Of a stretch of DNA of 64,000 nucleotides, positions 17,405 through 27,403 are shown piece by piece; position 1 is the stretch's first letter, and the number at the start of each line of letters is the position of its first letter. Location: positions 620,001 through 684,000 of the forward strand of contig CAVUVQ010000002.1 of assembly GCA_963744875.1 (NCBI GenBank), in the 5' to 3' direction. Below the pieces are notes generated by a model that was not told the origin of the DNA, did not search any database, and saw only the letters and a list, made by a program, of their open reading frames with translations. The stretch comes from JACDAE01 sp963744875. GTDB taxonomy: Bacteria; Chloroflexota; Ktedonobacteria; Ktedonobacterales; Ktedonobacteraceae. The translations under genes were made by a program, and so were the position numbers.

Positions 17405-19258
17405 TTAATTCTTTGGAATGGGAAGTAGCCCCATTGCATATTTCATCATAAGTATACGGTGGACCGATTCATTAATCCGTTGTTGTGTTATTGTTCCACT
17501 ACTCATAGCTTGTTTGATGCTTTGAAACATAGAGGCCACATCATCAGGACTGGATGCTCCCATCAACAGGTCCGCACCAGCTTCGACGGATAAAACTGCA
17601 GCCTGTGACATGGTCGCATACGCTGTCAGGGCATCCATCGTCAGACTATCTGTCATGATCACACCCTGAAAGCCCAGTTCCTTGCGTAGAATGCCCTGGA
17701 TAACCTTTGGCGATAATGAAGATGGCTCTGTACTATCGAGCGCCTCTACAATTTCATGGGTGACCATAATCGCATGCACATTACCGCTCTTTATCAAGGC
17801 TCGATAGGGTGCCCAATCAATCGCTTCCAGATCGCTCTTGGAACGCGTCAATTGCGGAATGCCAAGATGTGGATCTGTACCTACATCGCCCAGACCTGGA
17901 AAGTGTTTGAGGGTTCCTACAACCTTACCGCTCTTCTGTAATCCTTGCAGGTATGCGCCCGCCATCTTCGTCACCTGCCCAGGCGTACTGCCAAATGTGC
18001 GTCCATCCATCTGCGGATTGTAGACGTTCGTCACATCGACCACTGGTGCAAGGTTGAGATTAAAACCGTATGAGGTAAGATCTTGTGCATCTTGCATACC
18101 AGCCAGCCTCGCCTGCTTAGGATCATTGGTCGCTCCAATCGTGGCCGCCGACGACCGTGGCCCATCCAGGTTGACGAGACGATCTACCGGCCCACCTTCC
18201 TGGTCAATCGCAACCGCCAGCGGAATCGTTGTGCTACCACTTTTCATTTGTCGAATAAGGCTCGTTAATTGACCTTTGTCTACCACGTTGCCGTTAGCAG
18301 TAAAAACGAGCACAGCACCAACATTATATTGGCTCAGCATAGTACTGATTGGCAGAGAGTACGTCGCGCCCGTAAACTGCACAATCATCATCTGGCCCAG
18401 CTTTTGATCTAATGTCATTTTATTTACAATAAGATCAATATATTGATCAGGTGTCATCTGGACTTTTACCGTTGCCGTGGAGCCGGGTTTTACAGAATGG
18501 ATAATCTGTTTTTTGAGATTGCTAAGTAAATTCGGGTTGCCCTGGATTGCTGGACCGCCTAGTACAGACGCCCATCCCTGTGCCCCAAGAAACTGGGTGG
18601 GACCAATCGTGAGTCCTTGCAGTGCAACAATCGCAAGCAATGCAATCAATAATATGGCTGTTCCTCTTTTTATACCAGCCGACGGAGGATTGGGAGAAGA
18701 TACAAGTGGAGGTGGAGCAGGGACAACCGTGACAACCATCTTTCCCGTATCATATCTATCAATAGGTATGTCCTCCACCTCACCGTCGACCCCCTCTATA
18801 ATCTCTTCCGGAACAGGCGTCTCTGGCATGGCTGCCTGGTTCGTCTCATCTATCGTCCCTTCACCTGTATCTTTGCCTTTATTTAGCTTGGTGGTAGGTG
18901 TATCCTGAATAATAGATGTCGCGGCAGCGCCGTTCTCCTGCTGTTGCTCAAGCGAGCCTACAGCTTCTTCCTTCTTATTCTGTACATTTGATGTGTCAGT
19001 TTCCCTCCGCCGTTCAGTTTCGATATTGGTGGGTTTATCTTCAATGATCTCCTGGGCCTGTGAATTATTCGCTATATTAGCAGTAGCGACTTCAATCCTG
19101 ACATTTGCCAATTTGATAGTATCTAACGCCGCAAGAAAATTCTTGTATACCTTTTTGCTATCGAGAAAGTGCCCACCAATAAGTTGCTTCTGGGTTCCGT
19201 CCTGCTCATTTGTATCGCTATATAGCTTTTTTGATGACCAGGGGCTGGTTGGCTCCAT
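17405..19258 (-). CDS. Membrane-anchored GH3 beta-N-acetylhexosaminidase-like protein (NagZ type)
   Basis: 617 residues. Residues 1-195 are an acidic, low-complexity cytoplasmic region (Glu/Thr/Asn-rich); a single helix (199-217) then anchors the GH3 domain (~265-610) outside. GH3/NagZ signatures: AIDQEGGPVDRL, LKHFPGLGDVGTDPHLG with the Asp-His general acid/base dyad, and nucleophile Asp in GVIMTDSLTMDAL. In place of the usual KHFPGHG it has KHFPGLG. Likely removes GlcNAc from muropeptides or surface glycans. The long cytoplasmic tail is unusual for NagZ and may tie the enzyme to an internal partner. It heads the three-gene group with the flippase. Confidence 0.85.
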   Translation of the reverse strand: MEPTSPWSSKKLYSDTNEQDGTQKQLIGGHFLDSKKVYKNFLAALDTIKLANVRIEVATANIANNSQAQEIIEDKPTNIETERRRETDTSNVQNKKEEAVGSLEQQQENGAAATSIIQDTPTTKLNKGKDTGEGTIDETNQAAMPETPVPEEIIEGVDGEVEDIPIDRYDTGKMVVTVVPAPPPLVSSPNPPSAGIKRGTAILLIALLAIVALQGLTIGPTQFLGAQGWASVLGGPAIQGNPNLLSNLKKQIIHSVKPGSTATVKVQMTPDQYIDLIVNKMTLDQKLGQMMIVQFTGATYSLPISTMLSQYNVGAVLVFTANGNVVDKGQLTSLIRQMKSGSTTIPLAVAIDQEGGPVDRLVNLDGPRSSAATIGATNDPKQARLAGMQDAQDLTSYGFNLNLAPVVDVTNVYNPQMDGRTFGSTPGQVTKMAGAYLQGLQKSGKVVGTLKHFPGLGDVGTDPHLGIPQLTRSKSDLEAIDWAPYRALIKSGNVHAIMVTHEIVEALDSTEPSSLSPKVIQGILRKELGFQGVIMTDSLTMDALTAYATMSQAAVLSVEAGADLLMGASSPDDVASMFQSIKQAMSSGTITQQRINESVHRILMMKYAMGLLPIPKN

Positions 19259-19925
19259 AGAATGTGACCCCCCCTTACAGAGAAAATAGTTTACACTTTA
19301 GTATAAAGAGTACAGAATAATAGGTTCGTTGTTTTGAACGCGTTATACACAAGAGTTGTAACGCAAAGCTCAAGAATTTTGTTTTGGTACTACAGAAAGT
19401 AGTATACCGTAATATAGAAATATTTCGCTACAGAAGGAAAGCCGCTGGTGTCCGTCAGGTTTTTGCATTGGACGCAAAGGCGTAGGGATCAGATTTATCG
19501 CGTCCGTCGATTTATCGGCCTGTATAAAATAGAACAGGCATTTCCGGTATGAGAAGCTATAGTTCATGGCATTGGACGCGCTCATCGGGCCTCTCTACCG
19601 CGATCAATTTCATGCCTTTTAATGAACCAATACATTAAAAACGAAAAACAGATAATTTTTATAGAAATGTACTTCTCTATTTTAGATGAGAAGAGAGGAA
19701 ATAGTCCTACCTGGTGTACAGTATTGGTACTTTTGTGTATAGTGGTGAGGCAAGATACACGTTTCTCAGAATTTTATAGTCTCTGGTATACAAACGTCTT
19801 ATAAGATATGTGAGCGGAACCCGGGTGGGGGCTATCGATAATTACTATTATTTGCTCATATCTGGAAAAATAGTCTATACTGTCTCCACTATCACCATTC
19901 GCGGCAAAGATATCGGGGGATTGCA
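19259..19925. other. Intergenic gap with a decayed repeat copy
   Basis: About 670 bases between divergent genes. Bases 19482-19519 (GTAGGGATCAGATTTATCGC, then GTCCG) are a degenerate member of the GTAGGG repeat family. Short ORFs here have no ribosome sites or family features and are not called. A promoter for the NACHT gene lies at the right end. Confidence 0.5.
19852..19881 (+). promoter_or_regulatory. Putative sigma-A promoter of the NACHT/HEAT gene
   Basis: TTGCTC (19852-19857), 18-nt spacer, TATACT (19876-19881), 45 nt before the start codon. Sequence match only. Confidence 0.45.
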
Positions 19926-22900
19926 ATGCTACAGGAGCAGGAATTCGTTACTCATACAGATGTACAGCGAGAGAGCATACGGCAACCGCATCGTATATTA
20001 ACCAGTTTTTTTATTGGAGGCGGCATAACTCTCATCCTTGCAGTGTGCGTCCTTCTTGCTATTTCTCTCCTCAATCCATTTCATGTTCCAGGCGCAATTC
20101 CCGGGCATCTCTCCCCTTTGCTCGCGTCCCTCCCCATTATTCTACTTATCGTGTTCGTTGCATTGCTGGCTTTTTCTCTTCTCACATTTTTCCTTATTCG
20201 ACCAGCCGGTCTCATTGTGTACTTACGTAGTGTCCATAAAGCCCAGCAGCAATATCATGATCTCTATACCCCCTTGACGGCCTTGACGAATATCCGTCGG
20301 GCGCTTGATGAGTATGAGCCAGCCACAAATGCTCCCACCGTATCTATTCAGGAGGAGCAGGTCTCTATCCTCGACCTGGTGCAGCAGCAAGATGCGCATC
20401 AGTTGATTTTAGGCGTGCCCGGCGCTGGCAAAACAACGGCTTTGCGCGTCTACCAATATACCGCCTCGCAACAGCCGTTCACTCTTGCACTCAGGCGCAA
20501 GCGCATTCCAGTCTATGTTCCGATGAAGAACTATAGCCTGTACCTGAAGAAGGTGCAACCTTCACCAGTGGATGATATGCCCGAAGAGCCACATGCGACA
20601 ATTCTCGATTTCCTCTATGAAAGCGACTTGCCGGGCATGCGCTCTCTGCGTCCTTATGTAGATCGTCTGGCTCAACAGGGACGCCTTTTGTTGTTATGCG
20701 ATGGCCTCAATGAGGTGGATAGTAACTATCTTTCCCAGGTCAGCCAGGAACTGGTGGGCCTCATGCGCACAACAGAGAATCGCCTCGTCATGACCTGCCG
20801 CGAGGTCGATTATCGTGAGCAGAGCGAGTTTGTGCAATTGGTGGATGAGGGACAGGCCGAGCGCGTCGTGATTTATCCTCTCCAACCTGAGCAGGTCTAC
20901 GAGTTTGTGGAGACCTATGTTACCTCGCAAGGGAAACAGTGGCGGCATACTGCGGGACAAATCATGCAGGTGATTGATCGCAGTCGTTTGCGTTATCACT
21001 GCACCAATCCCATGATGCTCTTTACGTTAATGGGCATCATCGATAAAATTGGCGTTGAGCGCGGTAAACTGATCGATACCCGTGGTCGTCTTTTACGCGA
21101 GTATGTAAAGCAACTGATCGAATATGAGCAACAGCAGCCAAAATGGAATCGTGGCGCACCTCCGGAAACAGAGGTCATTCGCTTCTTGAGCGAGATCGCC
21201 TGTGCCGCACGCTGGGCCAATGATCGTAATGCTATTCAGTTGCGCGTCTCCACTCCAGCTCTGGTCATTGGCGGCGAGGTGCGTGGTGGCCCCGGCTTTG
21301 TTGAACTGGCCGACGAATTGCAATTCTGGCTCGATGAGCACCAGGCACAGGGTCCATTCTCCTCTGCGGAAGATAGCGCTGATCCGCCTTCAGAGCCATA
21401 TGATGACCTGGCACAACTCCTACAATTTTCACTGAGTGCCGCTCTGATCGAGATCAGTCCCAATGGCGTATTAAGCTTCCGTCATGAGCTAATTGCCGAA
21501 TATTTTGTCGCTGAATATTTCTTTGCCGTGAACAAAAAGCGTTCGTCTGTTCAGATCATACGCGAAGAGTTGCTGGAGAATGTTGGACGCTGGAGTGAGC
21601 CAGTGGCAATCTGGGCCGGTTTACTGGATAATCCCCTGCTCCTGGCTGAGCGCTTTGGCACGCTGGGAAGCAACAACCCGGCCTACGTCCTGCAAGCATT
21701 AGCGCTCGCCCTGGTCTGTGTTGGTGTTCTGTGGACGCCTCCGCAGGCTGAGGTGCAACGTACAGTCCTGTTACCTTCCAGTGTGGAGGAGGCGCTCTCT
21801 ATCGCCGTACGCAATCGTGCTGCACGCGAAGAACTGGCGCGTATCTTTACCCGTTGTGCCGAGGAAGGTGGTCAGGAGGTCTATCGCTCGCTCCTGCCTC
21901 TGATCATGGTTGATGGGGTTGATGAATTGCTGACCCTGCTCGATCAGAATATCGTCCCCGAACTCCTCTTCACGCAGTTGCAGGATGCCGTCGACAACGT
22001 CGCTTATGAGGCGCAGGTGAAGCGTCTTGTGCGTGTGTTGGCCCGCTTTGGTGGCACCGTTGTTGATCGTGCCGTCAGGTTGAGCCAGCCCGCTCCTGAA
22101 AGAAGTATCCGCTTACGTGCCGCTGCTATCAATATCCTGGGTGGCACAAGTGATGTGCGCTCTGTCGAACCATTGGTTGCGCGTCTCAGTGATACCGAGC
22201 CTTTTATTGTCGAGCGGGCTACCAATGGCTTGATCCGCCTGGGTCCTGAGCTGACCCTCGTCAGCGTGTTACGTGAATTAGAGAATCGTAGCGCAACGCC
22301 GTTTAGAATGCGTATCCATCGCGCTTCTTTGACCATACTGGGCCGCTTTCTCGATGAGCAGGCATTATTGCGTAAAGTAACACCCATGCAATACCAGCGC
22401 ATTCTGGATACGTTGGTTCCTGTGCTCACCTCCAATTATCAGTCCGAGCCAGACGTGCAGCAGCAAGCGATGCAAATTTTGGTACGCCAATGCCGAGAAG
22501 TCGCTGCCAATGGGGCACAAAATACGCGTTCAGAGAAGGTAATCGAGGCGTTGCTACGCTATCTGCCATCTCAGAATGAGGTTGCTGCACGCAATGTGAC
22601 CCGCACCCTACAGGAGATTGGTACCCCCGCCACACCGTTTTTGCTTGTCTTGTTGGACCAACAGGCGGAACTCTTGCGTACACGCGTTGTGGAGATTTTT
22701 AAGACCATTCATGATCCCCGCGCGTTGCCGCGTCTCCTGCATCTCATCCATGATACATCTCCCTCTGTGCAACAGCAATTGGCGGATGTCTTACGCTTTT
22801 ATGCGCCGGAGAGCATCCCTGGCCTGCTTGATCTGGTTCTTTCCGATCCCAGTTCTGCCGTAGCCGAGCGGGCCGCCCAGATTTTAATCACGATTGGCAA

Positions 22901-25175
22901 CGCGGTCATTGAACCACTACTTGCCGTATTATTAGATATCGTGCCGGAGCGTACGCGTTTGCTGGTGCAGGTACTGGAAAAAATCCATGATACACGCTCG
23001 ATCCCATCACTCATTACCCTGTTGCAGACGCCGCGCCTGGAACCTTTGCTGGCAATTGCAACCATCCAGGCACTCGCTCAGTTCCCTGAAGAGCCACGTG
23101 TTGTGCCCCCTCTCCTTTCCGTGCTTTCAGATACAAATCCGCTGTTGTGCGAAGAGGCTGTGAATGCCTTAAGCCAGCTCGGTGAGGTTGCATTTAATGA
23201 CCTGATTGCCGCGCTCGATGTGCCGCAGGAATCGGCGGTAACACAACGCATACGCCGCGCTTTACTTGGTATGAAGCCGTTCCCTGCCGAGCGACTGGTC
23301 CAGATATTGGAGCAGGCTAGCGATCTACTGGTACAACAGATTTTGCAGCTCTTCAAGATGCAGGGTTCGGAAGCGGCCCATGTGCTCGTCAGGCACCTTT
23401 TAGACAGGAATGAACTTATCCGCGATTATGCTCAGCAGGTGCTGAATGATATGGCGGGTCCAATAGTTGTGCCTGCATTATTAGAAGGACTGCACCAGAC
23501 GCCATTGCGTAGAGTGATCACCACTATCATTCTGCAATACCTGGAGGCCATCTCACCTCTGGTTGAGCTGTTGGGTGAACACGAACGCGGTGATGCTGCT
23601 GCCGCCATTTTGCCACAGTTTGGGTCCGTCATTCTGCGTCCACTGATATCGGGCCTGGATGATCAGCGTAGCGCGGCGCGTGAGCGTGCACAACGTATTC
23701 TGGTCGCACTGGTACGCCAGAGCGAGGATGAGTCCGCTGTGTTGCATGAGATCATCTCCCTTTTCAATCCGCGCCCTCCCGATCAGGCACGCAATCTGCT
23801 TCTCAGTGTGCTCACGAATGAGTTGGCTGATGTGAGCATACCCCCGTTGCTAGAGGGTCTGGAGGATGCTCACCTGGTCGATGACGTTTCAGAGGCATTC
23901 GTGGGCCTTGTACACAAACCAGGTCTACAGAATGAAATATTGGATGTTCTGTTACAGGCCCTCTCCATCGATGAACGGCGGCGTGGCGCAGAGGTCGCGC
24001 TTATCAAAATCGGTGCCCCGTCTGTTCCACGCGTGGGAGAAATGATCGTCCATCAGGATCCTGCGGTCGCCAGAGCCGCGAAGTTGATTCTGCGTGATAT
24101 CGGCGTTCCCGCCCTCCCTTTCATCTGGAATGCGCATAGTGATAAAAATAATCCCGCCCGCCGTGCCGCCGCACTGGAAGTCTTCCACAATATGCCGACC
24201 GAGGTGATCCAGGATGAACTGGTCGCGCTCCTCGTCAGTCATCGGGCGGAAGACATCTCTATGGCGGTCTCCTTGCTATTAGATCGTATTCAAGACGAGT
24301 CGCAGCAGTCCTATGCCGATCGTATCATGATCCCCGAACTGATCGATTATGTACAGACGCATGGGGTAGAGGAGACGAATTTACGCATCATTGCCCTCTT
24401 ACTCTTATTAGGTGAGCATGCTATCTTTGATCATCTGGTACAGAGCCTGGATGATCATCCGCAGCATCGTAAACAACTGACCTATGTCCTCCCATTACTC
24501 GGTGCCGAGACGCAAAAAGCATTGTTAGAAGTGTTTAGCGATCCCGCCACCTCCATTGATTTACGCGCCGAACTGGCAGCGATCCTCGGCATGATGATTG
24601 CGCCCGAGGTTGTCGTGGAGTTCGCGCAAAATCTGAGCAAGTATGGTGGCATCTCCTCCACGCGCACAGGTGTTCTTTCACCAGATCAGTTTGCCATCTC
24701 TTTACGCGCTCTTGGTGGTTTGCTTGCCGGCGGCCATTGGAATGCCCGCAAGCTGCAAGAATTGCGTGATGCCAGTAAAGAGGACAGCCCACTTCACGAA
24801 CTGACAAGCGTCTTGCTCGGTTGGCGTTATGCTCCCATGGTCACAAAACTACAGCAGGATCTAGAGGACGAAAAAGATACCCATCAAAAAGAGACGGCAG
24901 CGCTGACCCTACGTATCCTCAACGAGCAGAACCGTGCCCTTGCTGCTGAGGACGAGTTGGAGAAGATGAGCCGCGAACATGGCTTTCGTGGTGACGAGCT
25001 AGATGACATCAAACGCGATAGAGATGCAGTACGTGTCAGCCTGGAGCAGGCAACGAAAGAAAAAAACTCTCTTCGTTCCGCCCTGGATCAGGCCATAAAA
25101 GAGCGCAATGCACTCAGCGTCCAATTGAAACAGGCGACAAAAGAGAATCAGGCACTACGCGGCCCAAATCCGTAG
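19926..25175 (+). CDS. Giant membrane-anchored NACHT-family STAND ATPase with HEAT repeats and C-terminal coiled coil
   Basis: 1749 residues. Two N-terminal membrane helices (~24-48, 65-91) precede a NACHT NTPase: Walker A GVPGAGKTT (163-171), Walker B LLLLCDGLNEV (254-264) and the sensor-like region RLVMTCREVDY. From ~620 to ~1640 the protein is a long alpha-solenoid of HEAT-type repeats (for example LRAAAINILGGTSDVRSVEP; VFKTI/VEIFKTIHDPRALPRL-like units), ending in a coiled coil (~1650-1749) with repeats of LKQATKEN type. STAND ATPases assemble on ligand binding and signal through effectors. No toxic effector domain is visible; signalling may go through the kinase gene 70 nt downstream. 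The TAG stop lies inside a GTAGGGG repeat, so the coiled-coil end may have been reshaped. Confidence 0.88.
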   Translation: MLQEQEFVTHTDVQRESIRQPHRILTSFFIGGGITLILAVCVLLAISLLNPFHVPGAIPGHLSPLLASLPIILLIVFVALLAFSLLTFFLIRPAGLIVYLRSVHKAQQQYHDLYTPLTALTNIRRALDEYEPATNAPTVSIQEEQVSILDLVQQQDAHQLILGVPGAGKTTALRVYQYTASQQPFTLALRRKRIPVYVPMKNYSLYLKKVQPSPVDDMPEEPHATILDFLYESDLPGMRSLRPYVDRLAQQGRLLLLCDGLNEVDSNYLSQVSQELVGLMRTTENRLVMTCREVDYREQSEFVQLVDEGQAERVVIYPLQPEQVYEFVETYVTSQGKQWRHTAGQIMQVIDRSRLRYHCTNPMMLFTLMGIIDKIGVERGKLIDTRGRLLREYVKQLIEYEQQQPKWNRGAPPETEVIRFLSEIACAARWANDRNAIQLRVSTPALVIGGEVRGGPGFVELADELQFWLDEHQAQGPFSSAEDSADPPSEPYDDLAQLLQFSLSAALIEISPNGVLSFRHELIAEYFVAEYFFAVNKKRSSVQIIREELLENVGRWSEPVAIWAGLLDNPLLLAERFGTLGSNNPAYVLQALALALVCVGVLWTPPQAEVQRTVLLPSSVEEALSIAVRNRAAREELARIFTRCAEEGGQEVYRSLLPLIMVDGVDELLTLLDQNIVPELLFTQLQDAVDNVAYEAQVKRLVRVLARFGGTVVDRAVRLSQPAPERSIRLRAAAINILGGTSDVRSVEPLVARLSDTEPFIVERATNGLIRLGPELTLVSVLRELENRSATPFRMRIHRASLTILGRFLDEQALLRKVTPMQYQRILDTLVPVLTSNYQSEPDVQQQAMQILVRQCREVAANGAQNTRSEKVIEALLRYLPSQNEVAARNVTRTLQEIGTPATPFLLVLLDQQAELLRTRVVEIFKTIHDPRALPRLLHLIHDTSPSVQQQLADVLRFYAPESIPGLLDLVLSDPSSAVAERAAQILITIGNAVIEPLLAVLLDIVPERTRLLVQVLEKIHDTRSIPSLITLLQTPRLEPLLAIATIQALAQFPEEPRVVPPLLSVLSDTNPLLCEEAVNALSQLGEVAFNDLIAALDVPQESAVTQRIRRALLGMKPFPAERLVQILEQASDLLVQQILQLFKMQGSEAAHVLVRHLLDRNELIRDYAQQVLNDMAGPIVVPALLEGLHQTPLRRVITTIILQYLEAISPLVELLGEHERGDAAAAILPQFGSVILRPLISGLDDQRSAARERAQRILVALVRQSEDESAVLHEIISLFNPRPPDQARNLLLSVLTNELADVSIPPLLEGLEDAHLVDDVSEAFVGLVHKPGLQNEILDVLLQALSIDERRRGAEVALIKIGAPSVPRVGEMIVHQDPAVARAAKLILRDIGVPALPFIWNAHSDKNNPARRAAALEVFHNMPTEVIQDELVALLVSHRAEDISMAVSLLLDRIQDESQQSYADRIMIPELIDYVQTHGVEETNLRIIALLLLLGEHAIFDHLVQSLDDHPQHRKQLTYVLPLLGAETQKALLEVFSDPATSIDLRAELAAILGMMIAPEVVVEFAQNLSKYGGISSTRTGVLSPDQFAISLRALGGLLAGGHWNARKLQELRDASKEDSPLHELTSVLLGWRYAPMVTKLQQDLEDEKDTHQKETAALTLRILNEQNRALAAEDELEKMSREHGFRGDELDDIKRDRDAVRVSLEQATKEKNSLRSALDQAIKERNALSVQLKQATKENQALRGPNP

Positions 25176-25228
25176 GGGCCCGATTTATCGTCGCCCACAT
25201 GTATGGGCCGCGTTTACGCCGCCCGCCG
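25172..25228 (+). repeat. Two tandem GTA(G/T)GGGCC repeat units between the NACHT and kinase genes
   Basis: Units begin at 25172 (GTAGGGGCCCGATTTATCG) and 25201 (GTATGGGCCGCGTTTACGCC), each ending in GCCC. They fill nearly all of the 70-nt gap and provide the stop codon of the ATPase gene. Confidence 0.65.
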
Positions 25229-25245
25229 CTCCCCGGAGAATACAT

Positions 25246-27246
25246 ATGGCAAACGAACGGTATCAAATGCAGGAGGCTATGAAAAGTGGAGGGATGAGCG
25301 AACTCTGGTTGGCCCTTGATACCTACTCACAGAAACGTGTTGTGCTCAAAATTATGAAGGTCATCAACGAAGATGATCGACGCAACCGCAAAAGCTACGA
25401 ACGCTTTTGGCGTGAAATAGAGATTGCACGCAGCCTGCAACATCCCTATATCCTGCCCATCATCGACTATGGCGAGTTTGCTTATGAAGATCGTCCACGC
25501 CCATTCCTCGTCTCTCCCTATATTTCAGAAGGTTCACTTGCTGACCTCATTATGGCTGGTCCACCCTGGGAGCATTGGTCATTGCCGCAAACCGCCGATG
25601 TTATTCTACAAGCAGCCGAGAGCCTCTTATACCTGCATACGCGTACACCTCAGATTGTGCATCAGGATGTAAAACCCGGCAACTTCCTCGTGCGTTCGGT
25701 ACATAATACCCGTCGCATCGCCCACATCTATCTGTGCGATTTTGGGATCTCGCGCTGGCAAGATTCCTCATCTAGCATGGCAAGTGATATCCTCGGCACC
25801 TTTGCTTATATGGCACCCGAACAGATCGCCGGGAAAGTTAACTGCGCCTCCGATCAATATGCGCTGGCGGTAATGGCCTGTCACCTGCTCACCGGAAAGC
25901 TGCCGATCCAGGCTGGCACCAATGAAGAGTATGCCCATGCCCATGTACACGATAGGCCAGTTGCGCCCAGTCAGCTCAATCCTGGTCGCATCAATGCGCC
26001 GGATGTTGATGCGGTCATCCTCCAGGCACTGGAGAAAAACCCCGGACGCCGCTTCCCCACCATTTTGAAGTTCGCTCAAGAGTTGCAGCGTGTGCTTATG
26101 GATGTTATGAAACGTAGCGCCATCGCCCCGACTGAACGCTTCGATATAGCTCAGACGAAGACAACGGTTCTCCCCGCTCGTCCCCAAAATCCGCTAACTG
26201 TTCCCCCAATCAAGCCGATTGAACCAGCTATCGTTATCGCGCTTGATCCCCTTGAAAACGACCACGAGCAGGTACTCGACGAGCCTCTGCCCGCAAAGCC
26301 ACTCAGAGGAAATGGTGCGCAGTTTAACAAGGGAGAAATCGTACTGACGCGTTTGCCACTCTCAACCGTTGTGCGCCACGATCTTCCTGCTCGTCCCCGC
26401 ACGCTGAGCTGGTCACCGAATGGGAGTCTGCTTGCCTGTGCATGTTATAGTTATGCGCCCCTCATCATCGCCAGTGACGGCTACATACAGGAAGTGCAGA
26501 CGACGCGGGCGCTCCAGGCCACCTGTCTATGCTGGTCGCCAAAAGGACATGAGCTGGCGATCAGTATGCAGGGTGAGATCCATTTTTGGGATAGCAATAC
26601 GCAAGAGGCATTCCCACTGATCTTAAAGTCCACTCAACGTGCTGTCGAAGGCCTGGACTGGTCTAGCCGGGGACAACTGGCTCTATGGGTGGAGGATCAG
26701 GTGCGGATCTACATGTTACCTTCCAACGCTTTAAGCAGATCACGATCACCTGCGCCACAACTACTGTCCACGGAAACGCTGCGTTGTGGTAATGCCGGAA
26801 CGTTGCGCTGGTCACCAGATGGTACCCTATTGGCGCTCGGTGCAAGTAACGGAGCTGTATGGTGCTGGAATATTGCGCAGCAGACGCCTGCCTGGAGGAT
26901 CGTGCCACCGGGTCAGAAAGTCACCAGCCTGGCCTGGTCCCCGGATGGCTCCTTGCTGGTTGCAGCCTTCCGCGATAACCGCATCGTAGGCTGGAACGTT
27001 CACACCAGAATGCAAACGTTTCAGTGGGAAAAGTTGCCCGCGATGCCCCGTATGCTCAGCATTTCAACCGAGCGCCGCATCGGCATGACCTCCAACGAGA
27101 AGCGCCTGTTATTCGGTTTCTCCGACGAGCCAGACCCCTCCATGGTCCTCCCTGGACAACTCCTGCTGGCATGGTCCCCCACCCGCGTCGAACTTGCCAC
27201 ATTAAGCGAACGACGCGAAAATTCACTCGCTATCTGGCAAAAATAA
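25246..27246 (+). CDS. Ser/Thr protein kinase with C-terminal WD40-like propeller (non-RD catalytic loop)
   Basis: 666 residues. Kinase domain 1-~275: degenerate Gly loop (KSGGMSELWLA), ATP Lys in VVLKIMK, Glu in REIEIARSLQHP, catalytic loop HQDVKPGNFLV (Arg of HRD replaced by Gln), DFG in LCDFGISRW and activation-segment end GTFAYMAPEQ. A linker (~280-370) leads to a WD40/propeller (~375-665) with repeated WSPDG/WSPKG blades. No membrane helix. HQD makes it a non-RD kinase, which usually do not need activation-loop phosphorylation. With the preceding NACHT/HEAT ATPase it may form a signalling pair: solenoid and propeller are both protein-binding platforms (inference). Confidence 0.9.
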   Translation: MANERYQMQEAMKSGGMSELWLALDTYSQKRVVLKIMKVINEDDRRNRKSYERFWREIEIARSLQHPYILPIIDYGEFAYEDRPRPFLVSPYISEGSLADLIMAGPPWEHWSLPQTADVILQAAESLLYLHTRTPQIVHQDVKPGNFLVRSVHNTRRIAHIYLCDFGISRWQDSSSSMASDILGTFAYMAPEQIAGKVNCASDQYALAVMACHLLTGKLPIQAGTNEEYAHAHVHDRPVAPSQLNPGRINAPDVDAVILQALEKNPGRRFPTILKFAQELQRVLMDVMKRSAIAPTERFDIAQTKTTVLPARPQNPLTVPPIKPIEPAIVIALDPLENDHEQVLDEPLPAKPLRGNGAQFNKGEIVLTRLPLSTVVRHDLPARPRTLSWSPNGSLLACACYSYAPLIIASDGYIQEVQTTRALQATCLCWSPKGHELAISMQGEIHFWDSNTQEAFPLILKSTQRAVEGLDWSSRGQLALWVEDQVRIYMLPSNALSRSRSPAPQLLSTETLRCGNAGTLRWSPDGTLLALGASNGAVWCWNIAQQTPAWRIVPPGQKVTSLAWSPDGSLLVAAFRDNRIVGWNVHTRMQTFQWEKLPAMPRMLSISTERRIGMTSNEKRLLFGFSDEPDPSMVLPGQLLLAWSPTRVELATLSERRENSLAIWQK

Positions 27247-27296
27247 ACCAGCCCCTTTTTCTGCATCGCTTAACCTGCTTTTTGCGTGTACCTCCT

Positions 27297-27320
27297 GTAG
27301 GGGCCCGATTTATCGCGCCC
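27297..27320 (+). repeat. One-sided GTAGGGGC repeat
   Basis: GTAGGGGCCCGATTTATCGC then GCCC; nearly identical to the unit at 25172. Sits between the kinase and the PNPOx-like gene. Confidence 0.6.
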
Positions 27321-27403
27321 ATGCCGCTTGCCCCATTCATGGGGGAAGGCGTCCAGGTTCGATATCCATATCAATTTCTGAAACAGCATGAAGGAGAAAA
27401 AAC

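Noticed and set aside
19370..19585. 71-codon minus-strand ORF in the gap before the NACHT gene
   Set aside because: No RBS, no family features, and overlaps the decayed repeat.
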